Source: Agrobacterium tumefaciens (GTDB lineage Bacteria > Pseudomonadota > Alphaproteobacteria > Rhizobiales > Rhizobiaceae). From it: a stretch of 64,000 nucleotides of DNA. Of the stretch, positions 47,274 through 56,695 are shown in pieces. Location of the stretch: NCBI RefSeq assembly GCF_005221325.1, contig NZ_CP039893.1, positions 156,026 through 220,025 on the forward strand, written 5' to 3'. The translations under genes and the position numbers were made by a program. The notes beneath the pieces were generated by a model. The model worked only from the letters and a program-made list of their open reading frames with translations, ran no database searches and had not been told where the DNA came from. Numbering within the stretch: position 1 is the stretch's first letter; the number at the start of each line of letters is the position of its first letter.

Positions 47274-48330
47274 ATGGAATACCGTCAGGTCGGCCGTTCG
47301 GGCCTCAGAATATCATCTCTAACAATGGGGACGATGACATTCGGCGGCGTCGGGTGGGCGCGTAAGACCGGTGATCTTGATGTCCCCGAAGCACAACGCC
47401 TTGTCGATATTTGCGTCGATGCCGGTGTCAATCTGATCGACACGGCCGACGTCTATTCCGACGGCATGTCCGAAGAGATCATCGGTAACATTCTCGGTGG
47501 GAAACGAAAGGATGGCGTCCTGATCGCAACGAAGGCCCGCTTCCCAATGGGCAAGGGCGCGAACAACGCCGGAAATTCGCGTTATCACCTTATCGAGGCT
47601 TGCGAAGCCAGCCTGCGGCGTCTGAAGACGGACGTCATCGATCTCTTCCAACTGCACGAATGGGACGGCCAGACGCCTCTCGAGGAAACGATGGAAGCGC
47701 TCGATACCCTCGTACGCCAAGGCAAGGTACGCTATGTCGGTTGCTCCAACTTCTCGGGCTGGCATATCATGAAGGCGCTTGGTGTGAGTGAGCGGGATAA
47801 GCGCCAACGGTTCGTCAGCCAGCAAATCCACTACACGCTCGAAGCGCGCGACGCCGAATATGAGTTGCTGCCGGTTTCCGTCGACCAAGGCCTCGGCGTG
47901 CTGGTTTGGAGCCCGCTCGCTGGTGGTCTACTCTCTGGAAAACATCGCCGCAACCAGGCTGCACCTGAAGGTAGCCGCCAGTTCGCCGGTTGGACCGAAC
48001 CGCCGATCCGTGACGAAAACCGTCTTTGGAACATCGTTGAGACTCTTGTATCGATTGCCGGTAGCCGTGGCGTTTCGGCGGCGCAGGTCGCGCTGGCGTG
48101 GCTGATTGGTCGAACGGCGGTAACTTCCGTTGTTATCGGGGGCCGGACTGAAGCTCAATTCAAGGACAATCTCGCAGCATCAGAACTGAAATTGAGCGCC
48201 CAAGAACGCAAGCTTCTGGACGACGTGAGCCTCCCCCCCGCTGCTCTATCCTTATTGGCATCAGCGTAATGAGGCAACCGACAGGCTGAGCAAAGCGGAT
48301 ATTGAATTGCTCTCTGCGCACTTGAAGTAG
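47274..48330 (+). pseudogene. aldo/keto reductase with a C-terminal frameshift at a C-run
   Basis: The protein reads as a potassium-channel-beta/YajO-type aldo/keto reductase: MEYRQVGRSGLRISSLTMGT, NLIDTADVYSDGMSEEIIG with catalytic Asp/Tyr (about residue 58), IDLFQLHEWDGQTPLEETM and VRYVGCSNFSGWH. As written it stops at 48267-48269 with an abnormal end (PAALSLLASA). If one C is removed from the seven-C run at 48233-48239, the frame continues PPLLYPYWHQRNEATDRLSK and ends LLSAHLK at 48330, the normal family C-terminus. A strong ribosome site (AGGGAGGA) precedes the ATG. It is the third gene of the SDR-edd operon. Only the last residues are affected, so activity may be partly kept. Confidence 0.8.
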
Positions 48331-48643
48331 GAGTTATGATTCTTGTGAAATAACTTACAATATTTACGAAAATAAAGTATTGATGAGCTAATTTGGCGCA
48401 CTACCGCTGGCAGTGCGCAATTTTATCTATTATTATGTCAAAGTAATATAATGTTATTATTAAAATACGACAACAACTCGTAGCTGAAATCATTTTCTTA
48501 ATTCCAATTATTACTTGGAAATACATTTTATGTTCAATGTGACAAATAAATTAGCAGATGTTGCCTGTAAAACTGGCATCTGGGACAGTGCTTTTTGAAA
48601 CACTTCCGTTTCATCCGATCCTCCCAATCGCGAAAGTCATCCA
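48331..48643. other. AT-rich intergenic region before metQ
   Basis: 313 bp, much more AT-rich than its flanks. A small hairpin (AGATG ... CATCT, about 48557-48582, with a bulge) lies 60 bp before the metQ-like ATG. I do not see an S-adenosylmethionine riboswitch core. Confidence 0.35.
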
Positions 48644-49477
48644 ATGTCTGAAACATTCCCTAACACCCACCATTTCACGCGACGCCTCATGCTCGCATCC
48701 CTTGCAACACTTGCTGTGACAACGCTATCCGTTTCAGCTCCGGCGTTCGCTGACGAAAAGAAGGAACTGAAGGTCGGAATCATCGCGGGTGAAGATGAAG
48801 ATGTCTGGCGCGTGGTGGCGGCAGAAGCCGCCAAGAAGGGACTGACCGTCACGACGGTCGTGTTCAACGACTACACCCAGCCGAATGAAGCTCTCGCGCG
48901 CGGCGAAATCGATGCGAACGCCTTCCAGCATCTTCCGTATCTGGAGAACCAGATCAAGACGCAGGGCTACAAGATCGTTCCGGTCGGCTACACTGGTGTC
49001 TGGCCGATTGGCCTCTACACCAAGAAGTACAAGAGCGTTGCAGGGCTGCCGCATGGCGCAATCATCGGCGTGCCGAACGATCCGTCCAACGAAGGCCGTG
49101 CACTCCGGGTGCTGCAGAACGAGGGCTTGATCAAGCTCAAGGATGGCACCGGCATTCTGGCGACCATCGCCGACATTGTCGAGAACCCGAAGAAGGTAGA
49201 AATCAAGGAACTCGACGCTGGTATCGTCGGCCGGTCGGTCGAGGACCTCGACGCCGCTGTTGTCAACACAGACTGGGCGGTAAAGAGCGGTCTGACGCCC
49301 GCAAACCGCATTGCCCAAGAGCCGATCGCCGACAATCCGTATCGAAATTTTATTGCGGTGCGGGACGAATCGAAGGACGAGCCATGGGTCAAGCCGTTGG
49401 TCGCGTCTTACCAAAACGACGCTGTGAAGGCAGAGTTCAACCGCGTCTTCAAGGGCACCGGCATCACCGCTTACTGA
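48644..49477 (+). CDS. MetQ/NlpA-family periplasmic binding protein
   Basis: This 277-residue NlpA-type binding protein has a signal peptide with a twin-arginine-like TRRLMLASLATLAVTT and a cut after APAFA; there is no lipobox, unlike E. coli MetQ. The mature part has the family text ELKVGIIAGEDEDVWRV and GEIDANAFQHLPYLENQI (about residue 90) and IGVPNDPSNEGRALRVLQ (about 137). With the MetN- and MetI-like proteins encoded next it forms a methionine-type ABC importer; a different amino-acid ligand is possible on a Ti plasmid. Confidence 0.85.
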   Translation: MSETFPNTHHFTRRLMLASLATLAVTTLSVSAPAFADEKKELKVGIIAGEDEDVWRVVAAEAAKKGLTVTTVVFNDYTQPNEALARGEIDANAFQHLPYLENQIKTQGYKIVPVGYTGVWPIGLYTKKYKSVAGLPHGAIIGVPNDPSNEGRALRVLQNEGLIKLKDGTGILATIADIVENPKKVEIKELDAGIVGRSVEDLDAAVVNTDWAVKSGLTPANRIAQEPIADNPYRNFIAVRDESKDEPWVKPLVASYQNDAVKAEFNRVFKGTGITAY

Positions 49478-49554
49478 TTTGAGGCACACAAATCCAATAT
49501 ATCCCGCGACACTCATGAAGTGCGCGGGCGACCGTCGTTTTGCGAAAGATACTA

Positions 49555-50625
49555 ATGAACAAACATGTGTTATTGACAGCGCACGAAAGAGAGGAAACGG
49601 ACGGCGACGTCATCCGGCTCACCGATCTTCGCCGTCGCTTTGGTGAGACCGCCGCGCTCAATGGGGTTTCGCTCAGCGTCCGGCGTGGCGAAATCCTTGG
49701 AATCATCGGACGAAGTGGTGCCGGCAAATCCACACTGATCCGCTGCCTGAATGGGCTGGAGAGACCAGACAGCGGAACGATCGAGATCGACGGGCGCGAG
49801 ATCACCGGCCTCAGCGAAGCCAGCCTGCAGCCGCTGCGTCGAAACATCGGCATGATCTTTCAGCACTTCAACCTGCTTTCGGCTAAGACCGTCGAAGAGA
49901 ATATTGCCCTGCCGCTGAAGATCGAGGGCTGGTCCAAAGCAAAGCGTCTGACACGCGCCGCCGAACTCATGGAACTCGTCGGTCTATCCGGCAAGGGGAA
50001 GGCCTATCCGTCGGAGCTCTCCGGCGGCCAGAAGCAGCGCGTTGGCATCGCCCGTGCCCTCGCGGCAAGTCCGGCACTTCTTTTGTCAGACGAGGCGACG
50101 TCGGCGCTCGATCCTGAAACGACGCGTTCGATCTTGGCGCTTCTCAAGGACATTAATAGCAAGCTGGGCCTGACCATCCTGCTCATCACCCATGAGATGG
50201 AAGTTGTGCGCAATATCGCCGACCGCGTCACCGTGCTGGATGCAGGCCTTATCGTGGAAGAGGGACCTGTATGGCAGGTGTTTTCCCAGCCGAAGGCTGA
50301 AACCACTAGGAGTCTGCTCAGTGGTATCCGCCCGCAGTTGCCTGCTCACATCGCCGATTCATTGTCGCAGGATGTGCGAGACGATTCTGTTCTGGCAATC
50401 GATATCGCAGGGCCTACGGCGGCCGGGCCATTCTTGCATGACCTTTCGACCGAGTTTCCGAACAGCTTCCGTCTCATTCATGGAGGTGTCGATCACATTC
50501 GCGAGCAGCCCGTTGGCCGCTTCTTCATTGCCGTGAGCGCCGGCTCTGCCGGTGCTCTGGTGTCATTCGCACGGCGTCTCGGCGCACAGGTGGAGGTGCT
50601 AGGTTATGTCACCAATCATGATTGA
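49555..50625 (+). CDS. metN: MetN-type ABC transporter ATP-binding protein
   Basis: This 356-residue ATPase has Walker A GRSGAGKSTLIRCLNGLE (about residue 52), signature LSGGQKQRVGIARALA (about 157), Walker B ALLLSDEATSALDPETT, and a C-terminal NIL domain (about 275-356), which in MetN binds methionine for trans-inhibition. The NIL domain supports true MetN. I use ATG 49555; a TTG 15 bases earlier is less likely. The end overlaps metI by 20 bp. Confidence 0.87.
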   Translation: MNKHVLLTAHEREETDGDVIRLTDLRRRFGETAALNGVSLSVRRGEILGIIGRSGAGKSTLIRCLNGLERPDSGTIEIDGREITGLSEASLQPLRRNIGMIFQHFNLLSAKTVEENIALPLKIEGWSKAKRLTRAAELMELVGLSGKGKAYPSELSGGQKQRVGIARALAASPALLLSDEATSALDPETTRSILALLKDINSKLGLTILLITHEMEVVRNIADRVTVLDAGLIVEEGPVWQVFSQPKAETTRSLLSGIRPQLPAHIADSLSQDVRDDSVLAIDIAGPTAAGPFLHDLSTEFPNSFRLIHGGVDHIREQPVGRFFIAVSAGSAGALVSFARRLGAQVEVLGYVTNHD

Positions 50626-51262
50626 ACTTCTTATCCGCTCGGTTTGGGAGACGGTGCTGATGACGGCCGCATCCGGGATCATTTCGCTGGCATTCGGCCT
50701 ACCGCTCGGGCTGGCACTGGTTGCAACGTCGCGGGGCGGCATCGCCGAAAGCCTCTGGCTTAATAGCGTCCTCGGCGCCATCATCAACGCCTTTCGCTCC
50801 TTGCCGTTCATCATTCTGCTGGTTGCACTCATCCCACTCACCCGGCTGATCGTCGGTACCTCGATTGGCACTTGGGCAGCGATCGTGCCGCTCTCGATCG
50901 CGGCGACACCGTACTACGCCCGCATCGCTGAAGTTTCATTGCGGGAGGTTGATCGCGGATTAATCGAAGCCGTGAGGGCAATGGGCGGCAATCGCTGGAC
51001 GATTATCCGCGAGGTGCTCATTCCGGAAGCCCTACCCGGTATCGTCAGCGGTTTCACGGTAACGATCGTCACTCTGATCGGCGCTTCAGCCATGGCAGGC
51101 GCCATCGGTGCCGGCGGACTAGGGGATCTAGCAATACGTTACGGTTACCAGCGTTTTGAAACCACAGTGATGATCGCCGTCGTCGCCGTCCTGATTGTTT
51201 TGGTCTGCGGAATCCAGTGGCTTGGTGACCGCATGGTCAAGCGGTTGGACCATCGAGCCTGA
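50606..51262 (+). CDS. metI: MetI-type ABC transporter permease
   Basis: This 218-residue permease has five predicted TM helices (first about 10-38; INAFRSLPFIILLVALIPLTRLIVG near 67-91) and the coupling loop VDRGLIEAVRAMGGNRWTIIREVLIPEALPG (about residues 115-146), as in MetI. The ATG at 50606 lies within the end of metN, which indicates translational coupling. Confidence 0.87.
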   Translation: MSPIMIELLIRSVWETVLMTAASGIISLAFGLPLGLALVATSRGGIAESLWLNSVLGAIINAFRSLPFIILLVALIPLTRLIVGTSIGTWAAIVPLSIAATPYYARIAEVSLREVDRGLIEAVRAMGGNRWTIIREVLIPEALPGIVSGFTVTIVTLIGASAMAGAIGAGGLGDLAIRYGYQRFETTVMIAVVAVLIVLVCGIQWLGDRMVKRLDHRA

Positions 51263-51677
51263 AGGATTGAGGGAGGATCTGGGGAGTTCTAGCTTGTGAA
51301 ACGCCTCCACGTGCAGAATGATAGGTTCGGCCAGATCTCTTCCAGACTCAAGACACACCAGACTCGGTGACTAGGCGTCCCCTGCACTGTTTTGGCGAAA
51401 AGCACATCTCGGAAATGCTTTTAATTGAAGTTTGCTCGAATCCGGGAATTGAGGGAAAGCACGGAGTTCGAGTGAAACGCCATGACGTTACACCACTTTT
51501 CTTAAGTACAGGGCGTTCATTCAGGCACGCGCAGTCGAAGACGGACCGCGCGTGTTCCGCCCGAGATCAAATCAACTTTTCAGTTAAATCTGAACTACGT
51601 TAGAGATTCTTGCATCTAATTCGGCGACCTGTGTACTATGAGTGAGCTACCTGCCTATGCAATCAAAGCTGAAATAT
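51263..51677. other. intergenic between metI and the convergent lacI-family gene
   Basis: 415 bp with a 78-codon plus frame lacking known motifs. No clear terminator hairpin. Confidence 0.35.
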
Positions 51678-52775
51678 TTAGCAGCGAAAATCTCTCGACT
51701 TTGGTAAGACGGTCTCGCTATGCAAAGCATCTCCCACGGAAGCCCGGTGTATTAGGACCGCCGACATAAGGGTTTCAACGGCAGAGGTTGACGGCTTGCC
51801 CTTCAAACGGCCGATCAGGTGCTCTGTGGCGGCTACGGCGAGATCTCTTACTGGTTGAGAAATCACGGTCAGTGGGGGCGCTACAGCGTCAGTCCAATCT
51901 GCATTGTCAAAGCAGATGAGAGAGACATCCTCTGGGATCGAAAGGTTCATGTTCCTCAGCACCCCAAGGAGCAAGAGGGCGGCGGAACTGTTCGTTGCCA
52001 GAAATGCCGTGGGTCTGTCGGGGGACGCGCAGAGCACACGCACTTGCTGGGCGAGATTCTGTGGATCCCAACCGCCCAGAACGACAAGATTGGGCGAGAA
52101 CGGGATTTCAGCGTCGTGCAATGCTGCGCGATACCCTTCGATCCACTCGCGCACGGGCGAGATCAGGGCCTGCGGACTTACGTGGGCGGAAACTTCCGAC
52201 ACCAATGCGACATTCGAGTGGCCTCGAAGAATGAGCGACTTGGCTGCCTCATAACTTGCACCAAAATTGTCGACGGCGAAAGTGTCGGCGCGTAGGGTAG
52301 CGATTCTTCTCTCAAGGAGGACAACCGGGTAGCCTCTTTGCCACGCATTTGCGAGGTGCTCTATCTCGCTGCTTGAGGTTGGCGTGATGATCAATCCATC
52401 AACCCGCTTGGCTAGGAGAGATCGAATAGCGTCACGCTCCAGCGCGATATCCTCATCGGTCGTCGCCAGGATCACGGTAAAACTGTGCGCACTGGCCGTA
52501 TCCATAATGGCCCGAATAGCCCGTGCCAAATTCGGATTCTGGATATCCGGGATAATGACGCCGATCGTTTTGCTGAGGCCGGTCGCCATGCTACGCGCGA
52601 GCTGGTTTGGGTGGTACGCCAAGTGCTTTGCGGCGTCCAGAACGCGTTCGCACGTCTTTTCACGGACGGTGCCATACCCACCCAGCACTCTTGCGGCCGT
52701 GGCCCTTGACACACCCGCGACGCGTGCAACATCGGTGATGGTCGGAACGGCGTTGCAGCTATCGCCGTCTTTCAT
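51678..52775 (-). CDS. LacI-family transcriptional regulator
   Basis: This 365-residue LacI/PurR-type regulator has an N-terminal helix-turn-helix ITDVARVAGVSRATAARVLGG (about residues 13-33), hinge LAYHPNQLARSMATGLSKTIGV, and a periplasmic-binding-like sensor domain (IPDIQNPNLARAI, about 74; PTAFLATNSSAALLLLGVL, about 265; ISQPVRDLAVAATEHLIGRL near 328). The ATG at 52775 is first in frame. Its target is unclear: it converges on the met operon and points away from the broken binding-protein gene at 53090, so its own operon may have been lost. Confidence 0.87.
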   Translation of the reverse strand: MKDGDSCNAVPTITDVARVAGVSRATAARVLGGYGTVREKTCERVLDAAKHLAYHPNQLARSMATGLSKTIGVIIPDIQNPNLARAIRAIMDTASAHSFTVILATTDEDIALERDAIRSLLAKRVDGLIITPTSSSEIEHLANAWQRGYPVVLLERRIATLRADTFAVDNFGASYEAAKSLILRGHSNVALVSEVSAHVSPQALISPVREWIEGYRAALHDAEIPFSPNLVVLGGWDPQNLAQQVRVLCASPDRPTAFLATNSSAALLLLGVLRNMNLSIPEDVSLICFDNADWTDAVAPPLTVISQPVRDLAVAATEHLIGRLKGKPSTSAVETLMSAVLIHRASVGDALHSETVLPKSRDFRC

Positions 52776-53089
52776 AATCAGTTTGCTCTGAGATGAACGT
52801 GTTGGGAGGGGGGAGGTATCACCTCGGCATTCCCCGTCTTATTGAACGACATTGCGATTTTCCTTCCCGCCGACATCGACTTTATACTTGTTCGGCGGCA
52901 CGGCGCGACGACGCTCATGTGTCTCCGCTACGTCCTGGCAGTCGAAGGCTGGCACCAACGCGGCGGCCGGAATATACTCCTCGTCGATGGCGGCTCAAGG
53001 CCCTCCAGCGCTGCCACCCGAAGTGTCTTATCCCCCAGCCGCGTTTCATTCGGCAGCCTGTCGTTCAGTCGATCTTCGTAGTTTTGATG
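52776..53089. other. intergenic, no gene recognised
   Basis: 314 bp between lacI and the binding-protein scar. GC-rich, with short frames on the plus strand but no motif. It should hold the lacI promoter on the minus strand. Confidence 0.35.
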
Positions 53090-53370
53090 CTACCCGGACT
53101 GAAAAGCCAGATAGCCAAGCATGTTTGTATAACTGGTTACGCCCTTCCTAATGGCGTAGCTCTGTTCTCGCCACATAAAATAGACAAGCGGCGATAATTC
53201 CAGCACTCTGTCCACGAAAGCAACGTAGATTTTCGCCCGCTCCGCCTTGTCGACCGTTGCCCTGCCCTTGTCGAGCAGTTCATGGATCTGAGGATCGTTG
53301 CAATACGGAGAATCGTTGGTCCGAACGTAACAGAGTTGTTGGGACTTGGCGCGCGTCTCACCGATATGAT
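53090..53370 (-). pseudogene. C-terminal fragment of a family-5 (Dpp/Opp) solute-binding protein
   Basis: The minus strand reads CYVRTNDSPYCNDPQIHELL, AKIYVAFVDRVLELSPLVYF and MWREQSYAIRKGVTSYTNML to the stop: the C-terminal 80-90 residues of a peptide/opine-binding protein. Upstream the frame runs into antisense-frame text inside trbI, so the rest was removed when this DNA joined the trbI end near 53370. It is not a copy of the intact binding protein at 21570. Confidence 0.7.
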
Positions 53371-54659
53371 CCTGGGAAAACAATGTCCTGATCCACCAGC
53401 ACGTTGAATTTGTAACCGGGCCGGACCTCCAGCGTCGGCTGGACGTCCATGTGTCTTTGGATGGTGCGATCAGCGACGCGACCGAAGGTCTCCGCGAAAT
53501 TCCTCCGCGCCGCATCTGATGCCGTATCTTGCGTGGCGAGCGTCGAACTCTCAGGCACGGCCATGTCGATCCCTGTGCCGATCACTGCAACGAGGACTGC
53601 CGAACCAAATGTCTGCAGCCACTTGCGGTCGATCTTGTCACGGAAGCCGCTATAGCCTTGCGCATCCGTCCCCGACATGCCGCCGATCTGGAGGGTCGAG
53701 CCGTTCGGAAAGATAATGTCGGTCCAGACGACGAGCACGCGGCTTTGACCGAATGAGACCTTGCTGTCATAGCGGCCAAACAGCTTCGTCCCCTGCGGGA
53801 TCAAAAGCCGATGTCCTGTCGCTGAGTCAAAGACGTTCTGGCTCACCTGGGCGGCGATCCGGCCGGGAAGGTCGGAATTGATGCCGGTGATCAGCGTTGC
53901 CGGGATGACCGAGCCACGTTTGAGTTCAAAGGCCGACTGCTGGGGGACAACTCGGTTGGGCAGATAGCCGAGCTCCTTGAGGTCAGCGTTGAAGAAATCC
54001 TCCTTGGATTTTTGGCCGTTTGGATCAACGTTCTGCCCAGCGAGGCCCGAGCGAAGGGCTGCAGCGTACAGGTCGGACGCGCCAGGTGTCACTGCGGTGG
54101 AGACCCCGTTTGTCGTCGTGTCGGCTGTATCCGCTCCTCGCCCAGTGAACTTGCCGCGATCGACAGCGATCGGCGAATCATAAGCGGCGTCATTGGCCTG
54201 CAGCCGGGCCATTCTCTGGCGCTGCCGTTCACGGAGATATTGCTCTTCCTGCTCGCGTGCCAGACGGGCGCGCCAGACCTGTTCGGATTCCAGCGTCTCG
54301 GCTGGCCTTGCCTCTTCCCTTTCACCGGGTTGCGGTGTGAACGGATTGACGGAGCTCTTCTCACTTTGAGTTTCGACAGGCGTCGGCTGCAATGTTGTCA
54401 CCTGTTGTGGCTCGCCGATGATGCCGTCCGAGACTCCGCGTTTGATCTGATCGGCGTAGGTCGAAGCCGGATTGCCGGAGCTTGTCTCCGGTCCGGTGTC
54501 GCGGAAAAATAGTCCTCGCGAGGTCAGGCCATAGAAGATGACACCGAGGAACGCGACGATCAGCACGACCACGACGATGATCGGCAAACGGTTGATCCGG
54601 CGCATGCCGGAGCCTGCACCCTCGTTTTGGGAACCGCCGAGCTTGAGCGATTGAACCAT
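53358..54659 (-). CDS. trbI: conjugal transfer protein TrbI (VirB10-like)
   Basis: This 433-residue VirB10-family core protein has a short cytoplasmic N-terminus, one TM helix (PIIVVVVLIVAFLGVIFYGL, about 27-46), a Pro/Glu/Arg-rich periplasmic linker, and the C-terminal beta-barrel domain (SAFELKRGSVIPATLITGIN about 240; LLIPQGTKLFGRYDSKVSFG about 285). It links inner and outer membranes in the Ti conjugation type IV secretion system. It is the last gene of traI-trb; its 3' end abuts a foreign binding-protein fragment, so its final residues may be altered. Confidence 0.9.
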   Translation of the reverse strand: MVQSLKLGGSQNEGAGSGMRRINRLPIIVVVVLIVAFLGVIFYGLTSRGLFFRDTGPETSSGNPASTYADQIKRGVSDGIIGEPQQVTTLQPTPVETQSEKSSVNPFTPQPGEREEARPAETLESEQVWRARLAREQEEQYLRERQRQRMARLQANDAAYDSPIAVDRGKFTGRGADTADTTTNGVSTAVTPGASDLYAAALRSGLAGQNVDPNGQKSKEDFFNADLKELGYLPNRVVPQQSAFELKRGSVIPATLITGINSDLPGRIAAQVSQNVFDSATGHRLLIPQGTKLFGRYDSKVSFGQSRVLVVWTDIIFPNGSTLQIGGMSGTDAQGYSGFRDKIDRKWLQTFGSAVLVAVIGTGIDMAVPESSTLATQDTASDAARRNFAETFGRVADRTIQRHMDVQPTLEVRPGYKFNVLVDQDIVFPGSYR

Positions 54660-54670
54660 GACCGCCTCCC

Positions 54671-55147
54671 CTAACCGCGCTTCATGACCGAGAGCGCACT
54701 CGCAGCTTGAGCGCCTGTCGTTGAGACAACATAGGCGCGGCCGAGTTCGACGCTGTTGGTCGACAGGCGCGCAAGCACCTGGCCCTCGAAGGGAATAACC
54801 ACATAGGCGAGTGGCACGGTGCGCGCCGTACTATCCGTCTTATGATCGGTCACGATGGCATAGCCCCAGCCCTTCAGGGCTGTCTCGAGCGCTTGGCCGA
54901 AGGGCGAACTGTCCTGCTTTAACGAGACGGTCGCGGTCCCAGGGCCGATCTGCTCGGCGAGCCTGCTCACCATATCGCCGGCGATGGCGCTGGCGGCAGG
55001 ACCGGAGATTTCTGGCGGTGCGTTGCTGGTGGTAAGCCCCTCCGTGCCCAGCGACTGGCATCCGGAAAGGAAGATGGTAAGGGTGCTGGCGGCGGTAAGG
55101 CTGCGGAGAAGGTGCAAGGTCTGCGGGAGGGCTGGCAAGCTTCGCAT
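54671..55147 (-). CDS. trbH: conjugal transfer lipoprotein TrbH
   Basis: This 158-residue protein has a lipoprotein signal ([15 protein letters not shown] with lipobox LSGC, about residues 17-30). The rest is typical of Trb[23 protein letters not shown] near 75-96. It is thought to sit with TrbG at the outer membrane. Its start overlaps the trbG stop (TAATG). Confidence 0.87.
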   Translation of the reverse strand: MRSLPALPQTLHLLRSLTAASTLTIFLSGCQSLGTEGLTTSNAPPEISGPAASAIAGDMVSRLAEQIGPGTATVSLKQDSSPFGQALETALKGWGYAIVTDHKTDSTARTVPLAYVVIPFEGQVLARLSTNSVELGRAYVVSTTGAQAASALSVMKRG

Positions 55148-56013
55148 TACCGCCCTCCCCTTCTGATCGTCACCTTTTCTTGTTTCCAGCCAACGCCTGA
55201 GACGAGCACAGCGCGGTCGACATGATAATCGACCACCATCATATCGCCCTTCATCCGATAGTTGACGATGCGGTTCTGCCCGCCCGACACGACAAACAGC
55301 ACCGGAACATCCTGGCCGGAGATCGAGCGCGGGAACTGGACGTAAGTCTTCTCCCCGTCCGAATAGACCCGCGTCGGCCGCCAGCCGGCATTGCCGGAGA
55401 TGGAATAGGAGAAATTCAAGCGCTCGGCGGGGACGCCGGCACCCGGGATGGTGCTCGCCTCGATACGGGCGTTGATGTCAGCCAGCTTCGCCGAAATATC
55501 TTCCGGATATTCGAACCCAACCCGGGCCATGTACTGGTTTGCATGTGACTTGAGCTGGATATGATAGGTGCGGCGCGAGGTTGTCACCACCATCGAGGTG
55601 ACGAGGTTCGGCTCGGACGGCTTGACGATCAGGTGGATCGCCTGCCCGCCGGCCGCCCCCGACGTCGCCGGTTCCACCTTCCATCTTACCGTGTCGCCCA
55701 CGAGTACGTCGCGGACCACTTCGCCGCCCTGAAGCTCGATGTCGCAGACCTGCAGCGGTGAGCAGACGACGGACGGCTGAACCTCGCCGTAGAGGAAGAT
55801 CACTTTGCCGTCCGGTCCTTTCGTGACAAGTCCGCGTGATCCGCGCCACTGGGTGGAAATACCCATTCCCTTCGCCTCGTTGGCGGTAACGCCATCGGCC
55901 GCTAAAGCGCGCGAGGAAAGGGAGGTCGACAGCGGCCCGATTGCGGTGACGATCGTGGCAGCCGTCAGCAAGGCCGGAAAACGTCTGGGTCGATTACTCA
56001 TGTTCGTGGCCAT
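55147..56013 (-). CDS. trbG: conjugal transfer protein TrbG (VirB9-like)
   Basis: This 288-residue secreted protein has a signal peptide ([21 protein letters not shown] ... RALA) and VirB9 features: [24 protein letters not shown] (about 72), [14 protein letters not shown] (about 146) and [22 protein letters not shown] (about 210). It forms the outer-membrane ring with TrbH and TrbI. I use ATG 56013; a TTG three codons earlier and an ATG at 56001 are alternatives. Confidence 0.88.
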   Translation of the reverse strand: MATNMSNRPRRFPALLTAATIVTAIGPLSTSLSSRALAADGVTANEAKGMGISTQWRGSRGLVTKGPDGKVIFLYGEVQPSVVCSPLQVCDIELQGGEVVRDVLVGDTVRWKVEPATSGAAGGQAIHLIVKPSEPNLVTSMVVTTSRRTYHIQLKSHANQYMARVGFEYPEDISAKLADINARIEASTIPGAGVPAERLNFSYSISGNAGWRPTRVYSDGEKTYVQFPRSISGQDVPVLFVVSGGQNRIVNYRMKGDMMVVDYHVDRAVLVSGVGWKQEKVTIRRGGR

Positions 56014-56018
56014 GCCTT

Positions 56019-56681
56019 TCAAAGCTGCGCAGTCCAGTCGAGGTCCCGGAGATAGAGACCGATCGGGTTCAATCGAATGACACCCTCGTCCTGCGGTGGC
56101 GTCAGGGTCACGGTGGCAATGCCGCGGAAACGGCGGACGGCGGTTTCCTTGCCGCGACGGTCGCGCTCGAATTCTGTCCAGTCGATCTGGTAGCTCTGGT
56201 TCGAGAGTGCGACGATATTGTTGACCTCAATGGCAACGGTGGCGTTCTTCGCCTTCTCGAAGGGCGATGAGGAGCGGAACCAGGCGTTGACCTTTTCGGT
56301 CGCAGGGTCCGAGGTCCGAAGCAGCGCATAGGTGCGATCAATATATTGCTTCTGAACGACGGTATCGGGCGTCACAGACCGGAAGTTCGATACGAAACTG
56401 CCGAGCGTGGCGCGCACCACACGCGGATCGGCATATTCGATCTGTTGCGGAAACCCGGCACTCGAGGAAGTGCCGAGCTTGTCCACCTCGACGATATACG
56501 GCACCAGTTTGACCTGCGTGCTCTGGAAGAGCGCGTAGCTGAAGCCGATCACCGCCATGGTCATCCCGGTGATACCGACGATGCGCCACGCGGATGCCGC
56601 CCGGACATAAGAGCCGTAGCGCTCGTTCCATTCATTTCTCGCAGCGATGTAGGGATTGTCGGGCGGGGTGGGTCCGGCCAT
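56019..56681 (-). CDS. trbF: conjugal transfer protein TrbF (VirB8-like)
   Basis: This 220-residue VirB8-family protein has the short N-terminus [20 protein letters not shown], one TM helix ([19 protein letters not shown], about 33-51), and a periplasmic NTF2-like domain with [13 protein letters not shown] and [16 protein letters not shown]. It is an inner-membrane scaffold of the transfer channel. Confidence 0.9.
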   Translation of the reverse strand: MAGPTPPDNPYIAARNEWNERYGSYVRAASAWRIVGITGMTMAVIGFSYALFQSTQVKLVPYIVEVDKLGTSSSAGFPQQIEYADPRVVRATLGSFVSNFRSVTPDTVVQKQYIDRTYALLRTSDPATEKVNAWFRSSSPFEKAKNATVAIEVNNIVALSNQSYQIDWTEFERDRRGKETAVRRFRGIATVTLTPPQDEGVIRLNPIGLYLRDLDWTAQL

Positions 56682-56695
56682 GTGTGATCAGCCCT

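Noticed and set aside
48479..48643. SAM riboswitch before metQ
   Set aside because: Only a small bulged hairpin is visible; I could not find a conserved SAM-I/SAM-II core.
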